From: Halopelagius inordinatus
Lineage (GTDB): Archaea > Halobacteriota > Halobacteria > Halobacteriales > Haloferacaceae
Direction of reading: 5' to 3'
Length of the DNA: 64,000 nt
Assembly (NCBI RefSeq): GCF_900113245.1
Contig: NZ_FOOQ01000002.1
Span: 372,001 to 436,000, forward strand
Position numbers and translations under genes: made by a program
Notes under the pieces: generated by a model
The model's database searches: none
What the model was told of the DNA's origin: nothing
Seen by the model: the letters and a program-made list of their open reading frames with translations, nothing else
Part shown: positions 35,345 to 44,539 of the stretch, in pieces
How the letters are laid out: each line of letters starts with the position of its first letter
Numbering within the stretch: position 1 is the stretch's first letter

Positions 35345-36884
35345 CGGTCACCGCCTCCGACCGGCCGTTTCGCATCGCCGCTATCGTCTCGAAGACCGAT
35401 TTCATCCACCGCGACACGTCGGCGTCTTCGACGCGGTTCCGGAGTTCGCGCATTCGCTCGCGGCGTTCGCCCGCGGGCATGGTCAACGCGCTGTCGATGG
35501 CGGACGCGAACTCGTCTGTGTTCTGCGGGCGGACGGTGACCGTCCACTCGCCGAGGTAGTCGTGCGCGCCGGTCTGGTCGCTGAGAAGGAGTACGGCGTC
35601 GTCGTCGTCTCCCTGCGCCGCGATGTACTCTTGTGCGACCAGATTCATCCCGTCTCGGAGAGGGCTGATGAGGGCGATGTCGCCGTGTTTGTACGTCCCG
35701 TACAGCGCCTCGTCGGAGAGGTGCGCCGTCGTGTACACTATCGGCTCCCAGTCGTCGGTTCCGAACCGCTCGTTTATCCGGGCCGCCTCCTCTTCGACCT
35801 CCGTCTGGATGTCCATGTAGGCTTCAATCTCCGACCGACTCTTCGACCCGACTTGGACGTGAGTGAGCGATTCGCGCCACTCGGGGTAGTCCTCCCAGAG
35901 TCGTTCGAGCGCCTCGAATCGCTCCGGGATGCCCTTGGTGTAGTCCAATCGGTCGACGCCCACGCTGACCCGCTTTCCGTCGAGGTGGTGTTCGTCCGCG
36001 AACTCCGCCCAGAACGACTCTGCGTCCTCTTCTTTTGCGCCCCGTCGAATAGCGTCCACCGAGACGCCGAGGGGGAACGCCTCGATGGTCGTCGTCTGTC
36101 CGCGATAGGTGACCTCCGCGGCGTCTCTGTCGACGTCGGCGTCGGGGAACGCCTCCTCTACGCAGTTCATGAAGCTCTCTCCGTACCGGGGGACGTGGAA
36201 CCCCAACAGGTCGTTCCCGAGGAGTCCGGAGAGAATCTCCTCGCCGTGCGGGCACGCCCGGAACATGTCCCACGAGGGCCACGGGATGTGCCAAAAGTGC
36301 GCGAGGAACGCCCCGTCAGGCACCCGGGATTCGAGCATCCGCGGCGCGAGACTCAGGTGGTAGTCTTGGAACCAGACGATGGTGGACTCGCCGACGTGTC
36401 TCGCGATGTTGTCGACGAACTGCTCGTTGACCGTCTCGTACTCCTCCCAGTACGCCGCCTCCGAGTGGACGTTCGTCAGCATCGAGTGGCAGATCGGCCA
36501 CAGCACTCGGTTGCTGAACCCGAGGTAGTAGTTTTCGACCTGCTCCTCGGAGAGCCACACCCGGTTGAGCGTGTACGTCCCCTCCTCTTCGTCGGGCGGG
36601 ACGGTGACGTGGCCGTCGTCGTCGACGACCTCTCTGTCTGCGCTTCCGTCGCCCCACGCTATCCACGTCCCGTTTCGCTCGCGCATCGCCGCGTCCAACG
36701 CCGACGTCAGCCCGCCTGTCGGCCGACTGACGTCTATCGCTCCGTCGTCGTCGTATTCGTGCCGGTACGGCTGCCGGTTGGAGACGACAACTACGTCGTC
36801 CGTAGCCTGTCGACTCCGTCCGCCTCTCTCGGAGGCCGACGCTCGCCGGTCGGACAGCGAGGACGGCACGTCTGAGACGTTCAT
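35337..36884 (-). CDS. otsA: Trehalose-6-phosphate synthase
   Basis: A 515-residue GT20 glycosyltransferase joining UDP- or other NDP-glucose to glucose 6-phosphate. Key features: VVVSNRQPYRH, GGLTSALDAAM, WFQDYHLSL, HIPWPSWDMFR, and nucleotide-sugar residues in VGVDRLDYTKGIPER. The Ser/Arg-rich first 28 residues are not conserved. A TATA-like AAAGATACAC lies about 25 nt before the ATG. First gene of the otsA-otsB pair. Confidence 0.95.
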   Translation of the reverse strand: MNVSDVPSSLSDRRASASERGGRSRQATDDVVVVSNRQPYRHEYDDDGAIDVSRPTGGLTSALDAAMRERNGTWIAWGDGSADREVVDDDGHVTVPPDEEEGTYTLNRVWLSEEQVENYYLGFSNRVLWPICHSMLTNVHSEAAYWEEYETVNEQFVDNIARHVGESTIVWFQDYHLSLAPRMLESRVPDGAFLAHFWHIPWPSWDMFRACPHGEEILSGLLGNDLLGFHVPRYGESFMNCVEEAFPDADVDRDAAEVTYRGQTTTIEAFPLGVSVDAIRRGAKEEDAESFWAEFADEHHLDGKRVSVGVDRLDYTKGIPERFEALERLWEDYPEWRESLTHVQVGSKSRSEIEAYMDIQTEVEEEAARINERFGTDDWEPIVYTTAHLSDEALYGTYKHGDIALISPLRDGMNLVAQEYIAAQGDDDDAVLLLSDQTGAHDYLGEWTVTVRPQNTDEFASAIDSALTMPAGERRERMRELRNRVEDADVSRWMKSVFETIAAMRNGRSEAVTDE

Positions 36885-37028
36885 TCACGAATACAATGTG
36901 TATCTTTTCGTCTAACCGTTCGGCCTGCAGTTGCCGGGGTATGTGCCACCCTCAGACTCTCTCGCGTGTGTTTACGGATTTAGAGGAGAACGTCTTCGAA
37001 GAACGAACGAGGCGCGATCGAATCCCGG

Positions 37029-37364
37029 TCAGAACGACTGGTCGGAGTCCCCTTCGGAGTCACTCTCTACGCCGCGGTCGCTGTACTCCTGTCGTCCGAC
37101 CGCCTCGCTGCCGACCATGTTGAGGATGCTCTGTTGGACGTCGTTGGCCGATTGGAACTCCTCGTCGCCTCTCCCCGCGAGAACCTCCTCTACCGTCTTC
37201 GTTCCGTTCGCGATGTCGAGTTCGCGGTCGCCGTACGTCTCTACAACCTCGTCTTTCGACATCGGGTACTCCTCTTCGTCGAGTTCGTCCGCGAGCGATC
37301 CGAACTCGACGCCCATCTCTTGTCTCTGGGCGTCCTCGTGACTCTCGGCGTCTTCGTTGCTCAT
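37029..37364 (-). CDS. DUF5789-like small protein
   Basis: A 111-residue acidic protein. The conserved core reads GVEFGSLADELDEEEYPMSKDEVVETYGD, then a helical end with ILNMVGSEAVGRQEYSDRG. I recall this as the haloarchaeal DUF5789 family, of unknown function. It has no signal peptide or membrane segments. No clear TATA box was seen before its ATG. Confidence 0.75.
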   Translation of the reverse strand: MSNEDAESHEDAQRQEMGVEFGSLADELDEEEYPMSKDEVVETYGDRELDIANGTKTVEEVLAGRGDEEFQSANDVQQSILNMVGSEAVGRQEYSDRGVESDSEGDSDQSF

Positions 37365-37644
37365 TCCACCGAACGTTCAGGCCGTGTTCATCAACCAGTT
37401 GTGCCTGCCAATGCCGGGTTAGCCGGGACGCGACTGTCGTCGGCCTCCGTCGAACCGTCCCCTCGTTTCGACAGTCGAGTACTCTCGCGCGCGACTACCG
37501 TCGGCGCAATCTGACCTTGCGAGTGTAAGGTGGACGAACGCTCATCGGGAGAGACGAAACCGGTCGCTCCGAGGTCGCAGTCGTGTTCTGCGGTCTCACG
37601 CCGCACGGAACGCCTCCGCGAAAAATCGAGTCGAACGGGGCCGT

Positions 37645-39402
37645 TCAGTCCTGCCGTTTCGCGCCGGGGTTCGTCACCGCGCCGTTGGCCGCCGACCCGA
37701 AGTCGGCGCCGTACTTCGCGAGGACGCCCGAGGTGTAGTTCGGCGGGTGCGGTTCCCACTCTTCGCGTCGTTCGTCGAGTTCCTCGTCCGTGAGGTCAAC
37801 CGAGAGTTCGCGGTTCCGGATGTCGACTGTCACCTCGTCGCCGTCCTCCAGTAAGGCGATCGGGCCGCCCGCGGACGCCTCGGGCGCGACGTGGCCGACC
37901 ATCGGACCGCGAGTCGCCCCGGAGAACCGACCGTCGGTGAGGAGTGCCACGTCGTCTTCGTGGCCCTGTCCGACGACGGCGGCGGTGACGCCGAGCATCT
38001 CGCGCATGCCGGGGCCGCCCTGCGGACCCTCGTTGCGGATGGCGATGACGTCGCCCGACTCGATGTGTCCCTCTTGGACGTACTTCATCGCGTCCTCCTC
38101 GCCCTCGAAGACGCGGACCGGACCGGTGTGGTGGAAGGTGTCCTCGCCGGTCACTTTCAGCACCGCGCCGTCCGGCGCGAGGTTCCCCTTCAGAATCTTT
38201 ATCGCGCCCTCGTCTTGGTAGGGGTCGTCGACGGTGTAGATGAACTCGCCGTCGACGTCGTCGTCGTCCGGCAAGTCGAGGCGTTCGAGTTCCTCTTCGA
38301 TGGTGCGTCCGGTGACTGTCATCTGGTCGCCGTGGAACAGACCGGCGTCGACGAGACGGCGGACGACGACGGGAACGCCGCCCTCCTCGTAGAGGTCGTT
38401 CATCACCTTCGACCCGCCCGGTTGCAGGTTCGCTATCTTCGGCGTGCGCCGGGAAATCTCGTCGAACTCGTCGATGTCGAGGTCGATGCCCGCCTCGGCG
38501 GCGAGTGCGAGCAGATGCAAGACGGCGTTCGTGGACCCGCCGATGGCCACCTGGAGGGCGATGGCGTTCTCGAAGGACTTCTTCGTCAGCAGTTCCGAGG
38601 GACGGAGGTCGTTCTCGACGGCTTCGAGAACCGCCTCCCCGGCGCGGCGGGCGACGTCGTACCGCGCCTCGGATTCGGCGGGCGCGCCCGCGCTTCCGAG
38701 GGGGGCCATCCCGAGTGCCTCGCTTATCGAGGCCATGGTGTTTGCGGTGAACATCCCGCCGCACGAACCCGCGCCGGGGCAGGCGTGACGCTCCAACTCG
38801 TCGAGTTCGTCGGCGCTCATCTCGCCTTCGGCGTACGTCCCGACGCCCTCGAAGACGTTCTGGACGGTCACCTCGCGACCCTCGTGTTCGCCGGGCATGA
38901 TGGACCCCCCGTAGAGGAACACCGAGGGCAGGTCCGTCCGGATGGACGCCATCAGCATGCCGGGGAGGTTCTTGTCGCATCCGGCGACGGTGACGAGAGC
39001 GTCCATCCGTTCGCCGAACGCGACGAGTTCGACGGAGTCGGCGATGACCTCCCGAGAGATGAGAGAGGCTTTCATCCCCTCGGTCCCCATCGAGATGGCG
39101 TCGGAGATGGTGATGGTTCCGAACTCGATGGGCATACCGCCCGCGTCCTCGACGCCTTCTATCGCGGCGTCGGCCACGTCGTCTAGGTGAACGTTACACG
39201 GGGTGATATCGGCGGCGGGGTTGGCGATGCCGACCATCGGCGACCCGAGGTCCTCGTCGTCGAATCCCATCGCGCGAAACATCGCGCGGTGGGGGGCGCG
39301 CTCTGCACCTTCCGTGACCTCCGAACTCCGAAGGTCGGGGTCCTTTCCGCTCGAAAACGCCTCGTCTTCCTCGGCGTCTTCGGGCGGTGCCTGTTTGCTC
39401 AT
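37645..39402 (-). CDS. ilvD: Dihydroxy-acid dehydratase
   Basis: A 585-residue Fe-S dehydratase of branched-chain amino acid synthesis, giving 2-keto acids for valine and isoleucine. Iron-sulfur ligands are Cys69 in ITPCNVHL, Cys142 in AGCDKNLPG and Cys214 in [16 protein letters not shown]. These are the three cysteines of the family. The N-terminal 30 residues are acidic and non-conserved. CCTTAAAAC centred 27 nt before the ATG supports a leaderless transcript. Neighbouring genes are not ilv genes, as is usual in haloarchaea. Confidence 0.97.
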   Translation of the reverse strand: MSKQAPPEDAEEDEAFSSGKDPDLRSSEVTEGAERAPHRAMFRAMGFDDEDLGSPMVGIANPAADITPCNVHLDDVADAAIEGVEDAGGMPIEFGTITISDAISMGTEGMKASLISREVIADSVELVAFGERMDALVTVAGCDKNLPGMLMASIRTDLPSVFLYGGSIMPGEHEGREVTVQNVFEGVGTYAEGEMSADELDELERHACPGAGSCGGMFTANTMASISEALGMAPLGSAGAPAESEARYDVARRAGEAVLEAVENDLRPSELLTKKSFENAIALQVAIGGSTNAVLHLLALAAEAGIDLDIDEFDEISRRTPKIANLQPGGSKVMNDLYEEGGVPVVVRRLVDAGLFHGDQMTVTGRTIEEELERLDLPDDDDVDGEFIYTVDDPYQDEGAIKILKGNLAPDGAVLKVTGEDTFHHTGPVRVFEGEEDAMKYVQEGHIESGDVIAIRNEGPQGGPGMREMLGVTAAVVGQGHEDDVALLTDGRFSGATRGPMVGHVAPEASAGGPIALLEDGDEVTVDIRNRELSVDLTDEELDERREEWEPHPPNYTSGVLAKYGADFGSAANGAVTNPGAKRQD

Positions 39403-39518
39403 AATCGACTCTTACCGTGCGGGGCCTTAAAACGCTGCCACCGGACAGATGTTGCTTGGACCGCGTCTCGAATGCGGGGTGCGAGAGGCCGACCGCGCGG
39501 GGGACGGCCCCGTCGGAG

Positions 39519-40121
39519 TCACTCCCCGTTTCGCGTCGCCAGTCCGGCGAGGTGCGGTACCTCGTGGACGATTATCTCCTCGGTTCCGAGGCGCGCGGCG
39601 TTCTCGCTTCCGGGCAGACAGAAGATGACGACGCCGCGGGAGACGCCCGCGGTGGCGCACGTCCCGACGACGCGCGTCCCTATCTCGTCGTACGACAGTC
39701 GGCGGAACAGTTCGCCGAACCCCGGCAGTCGCTTTCTGAGGATGTCGTCTACCGCTTCGACGGTCACGTCGTCGGGCGTGACGCCCGTGCCACCGGTGGT
39801 GACGACTGCGCCGACGTCGTCGCGGTCGACGAGGTTGTCGACGGCGGATTGGACGCTGTCGAAGTCGTCGTCGACGAGTTGACGCGTGACCACGTCGTGA
39901 CCCGCCTCGTCCAACGCGTCGACGATGGCGTCGCCCGCCGGGTCGTCTTCGAGCGAACGCGTCGAAGAGACGGTGACGACTGCGACGCCGACGGTCTCTA
40001 CGTCGTGTTCGTGGTGGTCTCGGTCGTGGTGTCCGTCGCCGCCGTGGTGATGTTCGTCGTGGTCGTGGTCGCCTTCCATCTCGTGTTCGTCCCGTCCGGA
40101 GAGGGGCCGGTCGTCCGTCAT
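39519..40121 (-). CDS. moaB: MoaB/MogA-type protein with His-rich N-terminus
   Basis: A 200-residue protein. Residues 43-200 are a molybdopterin-binding domain ([38 protein letters not shown]) as in MoaB/MogA, which adenylates molybdopterin before metal insertion. The first 40 residues contain 11 histidines with Asp/Glu ([20 protein letters not shown]), an addition that looks like a metal-binding or storage tail. Divergent from an alcohol-dehydrogenase-family gene 116 nt away. Confidence 0.92.
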   Translation of the reverse strand: MTDDRPLSGRDEHEMEGDHDHDEHHHGGDGHHDRDHHEHDVETVGVAVVTVSSTRSLEDDPAGDAIVDALDEAGHDVVTRQLVDDDFDSVQSAVDNLVDRDDVGAVVTTGGTGVTPDDVTVEAVDDILRKRLPGFGELFRRLSYDEIGTRVVGTCATAGVSRGVVIFCLPGSENAARLGTEEIIVHEVPHLAGLATRNGE

Positions 40122-40237
40122 ACGACCACGTTCGACCGGCAGGGGGAAAGTCGTGCGGACGACAGTCGGCGGCGAAGTAGAGGAAATGCGACCGAGTAAT
40201 ACGTGATATTTAGTGATGCCCGCGCGAGGAGACGGGT

Positions 40238-41278
40238 ATGAAGGCAGTCCAATTCGCGGAACACGGCGACCGAGACGTCATCGAGTACGGCGAGTTCCCG
40301 GACCCGGAACCGGGGCGCGGGGAAGTGGTCGTAGACGTGAAGGCGGCCGCTCTGAACCACCTCGACATCTGGACGCGGCGCGGACTGCCCGGACTCGACT
40401 TGGAGATGCCGCACGTCCCCGGAAGCGACATGGCGGGCGTCGTCTCCGAACTCGGCGAGGGCGTGACGCGTTTCGAGGAGGGCGACCGCGTCGCTCTCAT
40501 CGCGGGCGTCGCGGGTGGCGGCGACGAGTTCTCCCGGCACGGCGACCCGACGTTGGCGCCGGACTTTCACATCATCGGCGAACACGTCCGCGGCGTGCAT
40601 TCGGAATACGCCGCCGTCCCCGCCGAAAACCTCGTTCCCGTCCCCGACGGCGTCAGGTGGGAAACCGCCGGGTCCGCGTCGCTGGTCTTCCAGACGGCGT
40701 GGCGGATGCTCGTGGACCGCGCCGACGTCGAACCGGGCGAGAAGGTTCTCGTCCACGGCGCGTCCGGCGGTGTCGGCCACGCGGCGGTCCAAATCGCCGA
40801 CTACGCGGGCGCGGAGGTGTTCGCTACGGCGTCCACAGACGAGAAACTGGAGTACGCGGCGGACTGCGGCGCGGAACACCTGATAAACTACGAGGACGAG
40901 GACTTTTCGAGTCGCGTCTACGAACTGACCGGAAAGCGCGGCGTCGACGTCGTCGTGGACCACATCGGCGAGGCGACGTACGAGGACTCCCTGAAGAGTC
41001 TGCGGAAGGGCGGCCGCCTCGTCACCTGCGGCGCGACGACGGGCGGGAACCCCGGCGCGGGTCTGAACCGCATCTTCTGGAACCAACTGCAGATAATCGG
41101 TTCGACGATGGCGACGCCCGGACAGGCCGACGACGCCCTCGAACTGGTCTGGGACGGCACCTTCGAACCGCGCGTCCGCGAAGTGCTCCCGATGAGCGAG
41201 ACGGCCCGCGCACACGAGATGATAGAGAACCGTGAGGGCTTTGGTAAGGTGGTCGTAATCCCCGACAGTGAACTCTGA
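40238..41278 (+). CDS. Alcohol dehydrogenase-family (MDR) oxidoreductase
   Basis: A 346-residue medium-chain dehydrogenase. GroES-like N-terminal half (MKAVQFAEHGDRDVIEYGEFP, NHLDIWTRRGLPG, PGSDMAGVV) and Rossmann half with VLVHGASGGVGHAAVQIA. Cysteines of the structural zinc site are absent and the catalytic zinc ligands are not evident, so it is nearer the zinc-independent quinone reductase or enoyl reductase branch. The substrate is unknown. A GATATTTAG box about 27 nt upstream supports a leaderless start. The next gene starts inside its last codons. Confidence 0.88.
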   Translation: MKAVQFAEHGDRDVIEYGEFPDPEPGRGEVVVDVKAAALNHLDIWTRRGLPGLDLEMPHVPGSDMAGVVSELGEGVTRFEEGDRVALIAGVAGGGDEFSRHGDPTLAPDFHIIGEHVRGVHSEYAAVPAENLVPVPDGVRWETAGSASLVFQTAWRMLVDRADVEPGEKVLVHGASGGVGHAAVQIADYAGAEVFATASTDEKLEYAADCGAEHLINYEDEDFSSRVYELTGKRGVDVVVDHIGEATYEDSLKSLRKGGRLVTCGATTGGNPGAGLNRIFWNQLQIIGSTMATPGQADDALELVWDGTFEPRVREVLPMSETARAHEMIENREGFGKVVVIPDSEL

Positions 41279-41612
41279 GGGCCACGACGAACGAAGTTCG
41301 TCGGCCAACCGGACGCAGTCCGATGGCGACGACGGCGGCTACGTCCACCGCCCGGACGGGACGCCCGGAACAGACGAACCCGAACCGACCGGATTCGGCC
41401 GAACCGGGTGGGGACTCGTGGGCGTGCTAGTGGTCTGTACCCTCGTCATCCCCGGCATCATCTACCTGCGGCCGACGTTCCTCGGGTCGTTCGGCGTCCC
41501 GTACATCGTGGCGTTGCTCATCCTCCCGTTGCTTCCGGCGGTCGTCCTCGGTCTGACGGCCGTCTGGTCCATGACCGGCGCGACGAACGGCGGACGCGTC
41601 GACGACGACTGA
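41268..41612 (+). CDS. Small membrane protein with a palindromic-element insert (hypothetical)
   Basis: A 114-residue protein. The first 45 residues are hydrophilic and Ser/Gly/Asp-rich; two membrane helices follow (TGWGLVGVLVVCTLVIPGIIY and YIVALLILPLLPAVVLGL) and a short acidic tail. The start is GTG 41268, 11 nt inside the end of the MDR gene, so they are co-transcribed. Codons 7-19 (DERSSSANRTQSD) are encoded by a double palindrome that also occurs in an unrelated hydrolase near 50.6 kb. Confidence 0.65.
   Translation: MNSEGHDERSSSANRTQSDGDDGGYVHRPDGTPGTDEPEPTGFGRTGWGLVGVLVVCTLVIPGIIYLRPTFLGSFGVPYIVALLILPLLPAVVLGLTAVWSMTGATNGGRVDDD
41286..41322 (+). repeat. Double-palindrome element, copy 1 (inside a CDS)
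   Basis: GACGAAC-GAA-GTTCGTC (7-bp arms), a 7-nt spacer, then CGGAC-GCA-GTCCG (5-bp arms). The whole is read in frame as DERSSSANRTQS. A second copy with the same architecture and frame is at 50638-50676. Confidence 0.85.
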
Positions 41613-41640
41613 CTCTCGTCTCCTCGTTTTGCGGTCCGAC

Positions 41641-41664
41641 ATAAGCGTTTTCGGCAACGCTTAT
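41641..41664. promoter_or_regulatory. Inverted repeat over the promoter of the DUF5802-like gene
   Basis: ATAAGCGTT (41641-41649) and AACGCTTAT (41656-41664) form a perfect 9-bp inverted repeat with a 6-nt spacer. The right arm contains the TTATAC TATA-like box (41661-41666), about 32 nt before the ATG at 41696. An operator or overlapping divergent promoter signal is inferred. Confidence 0.55.
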
Positions 41665-41695
41665 ACCCGTCCATGTGTGAGAACATCACGCACAG

Positions 41696-42046
41696 ATGTT
41701 CGAGCAGTTCTCAAGCGGGTACTACCTCGGCCGGTTGTACGTCGAACCGTACGACGGCGAGGTCCCCGCCATCCACCGAACGGACCACGAACGGGTCAAC
41801 GAGGAACTCTACGCCGACGAGGGCGTAACACGACTCGACGCGCCCCTCGTCATGAAGCTAGAGCAGGCACACATCCCCGTCCTCGGTGACGAGGCGGTAC
41901 CCTCCGGAACGCTCGCGGTGCCGAGTTCGTTCGCCGACGAGAGCCTGCCGGACGACCGGGACGTCCTCCTCGCGAAACGTGAGCGCGCGGCTGAACTCCT
42001 CCGGTACTCGGGCTACAAGTTCGGTGACGACGCCGCCGTGACGTAG
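41696..42046 (+). CDS. DUF5802-like small protein
   Basis: A 116-residue soluble acidic protein, MFEQFSSGYYLGRLYVEPYDGE at the start, with APLVMKLEQAHIPVLGD and VLLAKRERAAELLRYSGY. I recall this signature as the haloarchaeal DUF5802 family; function unknown. It is preceded by a TATA box within an inverted repeat, so its transcription may be specifically regulated. Confidence 0.78.
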   Translation: MFEQFSSGYYLGRLYVEPYDGEVPAIHRTDHERVNEELYADEGVTRLDAPLVMKLEQAHIPVLGDEAVPSGTLAVPSSFADESLPDDRDVLLAKRERAAELLRYSGYKFGDDAAVT

Positions 42047-42154
42047 CGCGCATGGTCGCTACGTCTCGCGGGGTCGAAGACGAGACGCGAGAGCGTGCGC
42101 GTCGGCCGCACGGTCCGAACCGCGTCCCACGCGAGGTGAGAATCCAGCCATCGT

Positions 42155-42376
42155 TCAGAAGAGATAGGAGAGACCGAGGGCGACGAGGCAGACGCCGATA
42201 AACCGATACGCCCAGACGACGGCCCGGGAGGGTTCGGACCCCTCCGAGCGAGAGCCGCGTAAGAAGTCGAATCCGAAGCGGTGGACCCGTCTCGGCAGGG
42301 CGACGTACGCGACACCGAGAACCGCGAACCCAACCCCGGCGAACTGAACGAGTGCAGTCACGCGAAGCGGGTTCAT
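42155..42376 (-). CDS. Small two-helix membrane protein (hypothetical)
   Basis: A 73-residue protein with a helix near the start (TALVQFAGVGFAVLGVAYVAL), a basic and acidic cytosolic loop, and a C-terminal helix (YRFIGVCLVALGLSYLF). No family was recognised with confidence. It converges with the DUF5802-like gene and is divergent from the Vms1-like gene. Confidence 0.6.
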   Translation of the reverse strand: MNPLRVTALVQFAGVGFAVLGVAYVALPRRVHRFGFDFLRGSRSEGSEPSRAVVWAYRFIGVCLVALGLSYLF

Positions 42377-42556
42377 CCTGCGAGACGTTGAATCCGGCGG
42401 ACTGAGATAGCGTCGCGCGCCGACTCCGCCCTCGCGAACGCGAGTCGGTCGGTTCTCGAACCGTCGCGCTCGGCGGCGTTCGTGCGTCTCTCCGCCGTTC
42501 GCGGAACGCGGCGAGTCTGAGCAACTCTGAAGTACCCCCGGTCCGCGCGTCGAACC

Positions 42557-43465
42557 ATGCTGGACGAGTTGCTGGGGCGCGCCGAACTGAAAGAACGAAT
42601 CGAGGAGTTACAGGAGGAGAAGAGACACCTCGAACGCCGCGCCGAGGCCGAGGAGGAACGGCGGAGCGAGGCCGCCCGCGAACGACAGGAGGCGGAGACC
42701 GAGATAAACCGGCTCGAAACCCGCGTCGAGGAACTCGAAGACAGAGTCGAGCGACTCTCCGCGGACGGCGAGGCCGAAATCGAGTTTCGCGGCACCGAGG
42801 CACTCCGCGGCGACCGGTTAGAGGAGGTTCTCTCCCGTCTCGACTCTCTCGGCACCGGTCCCGAGGGTGCGCTCTCGGCGATGGTGGAGAAACACCCCCC
42901 GGAGTCGGTGGAAGACGCACTCGGCGAACGGGCGACTCTCGTCCGCCGCGCCGCGCCGTGTCTCGTCTACACCGACGACGCCGGAGTCGTCTCCGCCGTC
43001 CTCGAACCGCCGACGCCGCCCGCCGAGTTCGACCGGTGGGGGTCGTCGTTCCGAATCGACCGGTCGTGGTTCCGCCCCGAAGACTCGGTCCGGGTGGCTC
43101 TCGTTCGCTCGGACCTGTTCGCACTCGGTCGCTTCGACGGCGAGGAGGTCACCCTCGTCGACGACGTGGAGTCAGACGTGATGAACGCCCACTCGAAAGG
43201 CGGGTTCTCGCAGGCGCGATTCGAACGCCGGCGCGACGAACAGGTGTCGAACCACCTCGACCGCTCGAAAGAGGTCATCAGGGCGCACGCGGGCGACGAC
43301 GACGACGGAAGCGACACGCTCGTCGTCCTCGGCGAGCGAACCGTCCTCGGCGAGTTCGAGGAGTTGGCGGACCACCGCTCGACGGTGGACGCCTCCGGAG
43401 AACCCGAGGAGGCACTCCGAGAGGCGGTTCGAGAGTTCTGGACGACCCGGCTGTACCGCCTCTGA
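42557..43465 (+). CDS. Vms1/Ankzf1 family peptidyl-tRNA hydrolase
   Basis: A 302-residue protein. An N-terminal coiled coil (residues 5-70) precedes an eRF1-like catalytic domain. The key motif is SKGGFSQARFERRRDEQ, with the candidate catalytic Gln219 in the position of the eukaryotic GxxQ motif. Vms1/Ankzf1 proteins cleave peptidyl-tRNA on stalled large subunits in ribosome-associated quality control, so an archaeal rescue function is likely. No NEMF/Rqc2 homologue is visible nearby. It is a single transcription unit. Confidence 0.82.
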   Translation: MLDELLGRAELKERIEELQEEKRHLERRAEAEEERRSEAARERQEAETEINRLETRVEELEDRVERLSADGEAEIEFRGTEALRGDRLEEVLSRLDSLGTGPEGALSAMVEKHPPESVEDALGERATLVRRAAPCLVYTDDAGVVSAVLEPPTPPAEFDRWGSSFRIDRSWFRPEDSVRVALVRSDLFALGRFDGEEVTLVDDVESDVMNAHSKGGFSQARFERRRDEQVSNHLDRSKEVIRAHAGDDDDGSDTLVVLGERTVLGEFEELADHRSTVDASGEPEEALREAVREFWTTRLYRL

Positions 43466-43585
43466 ACCGTCGTCGTTCTCCGAGTCGCATCGGTCGTCTC
43501 TCGCCGCCATCGAACCAGTAGTTCCGTGATAGCACGGCTCACTGCACGGTTATCCCCGCCGGGAACCAATGTATAATGAATAATA

Positions 43586-44455
43586 ATGTCAAAAGTAGCG
43601 GGCGTCGAATCCGGGGAAGAGCGACGGCTGTCGATTCCGCTCGAACCCACTGGGACGACGGACGCGGTCGCGAGGATAGTCGATTCCTCCGTCGCCACAG
43701 ACAGCGTCGTCGCCACGGCGACGATAGTGACGGACGACCCGGTGCGGCGCGTGGAGGTCGACTGGGGAGACGGGGAGACGGACGTCGTCACCCGTCGTCC
43801 GGGACTGTTGACGAGAGACCGACCGGCGCACGGCGGTGACCCGTTGCCGGACGGGACGTATCAGCTGACGCACGCGTACGCGGTGTCCGATGACGGGAGG
43901 CCCTTCGACCACTCCGTGCTGTTGCGGGTCGACGACGCGGACGGCGGCGTCGATTTCGACGTTCACAGAATCACTCTGACGCCGCGGTACAAAGTGACGC
44001 ATTACCCCATGACGGTCCGACTCAAGCACGGGTGCGATTCGTCCCTCGAACCGGGGAGCGAGTTCGACATCCGCCAAACCGTCGGCGGAGACGTCGTGAA
44101 CCAGTGGGAGTGGTATCCGTCGAACAACTTCTTCGGCACGTCACAGAGCTTCCGGTTGGACGGAAGCGGCGTGACGCGAGAGTTCGAACGCCCGCCGCTG
44201 TCGGAGGGCGGCGGCGTCGAAGCCGTGAGCTTCGAATTCACCGAGAGAGACCCGTTGTGGGACGATCTGGTGCGGATATATCTCTACGTCGGACTGGACC
44301 ACAGAGGCTACAGCGGATACTTCAGCGAACGCGTCGAGGACGAGGCGTCGGGAGACGGATGTACCATCGTGTACAGTTACTCGAAGGAGATGGAGCTACT
44401 AGTTCCGCTTCCCGCGGGCGACGACCCCGCGTTCTCCGGGGAAGTTTTCGCGTGA
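43586..44455 (+). CDS. Ig/PKD-like hypothetical protein
   Basis: A 289-residue acidic protein without signal peptide or membrane segments. Residues 45-110 resemble a PKD-like beta-sandwich (VRRVEVDWGDGETDVV, TYQLTHAYAV). The C-terminal half has many aromatic and beta-rich stretches (VVNQWEWYPSNNFFG, VRIYLYVGLDHRGYSGYF). No family was recognised. The lack of a secretion signal is odd for a PKD-like fold. The upstream region is AT-rich (GTATAATGAATAATA just before the ATG) and slightly lower-GC than its neighbours, possibly acquired recently. Confidence 0.65.
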   Translation: MSKVAGVESGEERRLSIPLEPTGTTDAVARIVDSSVATDSVVATATIVTDDPVRRVEVDWGDGETDVVTRRPGLLTRDRPAHGGDPLPDGTYQLTHAYAVSDDGRPFDHSVLLRVDDADGGVDFDVHRITLTPRYKVTHYPMTVRLKHGCDSSLEPGSEFDIRQTVGGDVVNQWEWYPSNNFFGTSQSFRLDGSGVTREFERPPLSEGGGVEAVSFEFTERDPLWDDLVRIYLYVGLDHRGYSGYFSERVEDEASGDGCTIVYSYSKEMELLVPLPAGDDPAFSGEVFA

Positions 44456-44539
44456 ACGGCGACTTCCCAGCGGAGACGGTGGGTCTGCGGGGTCGAAACA
44501 CCCGAAATTAAGCCCCCGGTCGCCGTCGTCTGAGGCACG

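Noticed and set aside
37365-37644. Possible small RNA or gene between the DUF5789-like gene and ilvD
   Set aside because: No promoter pair, structure or coding signal that stands out.
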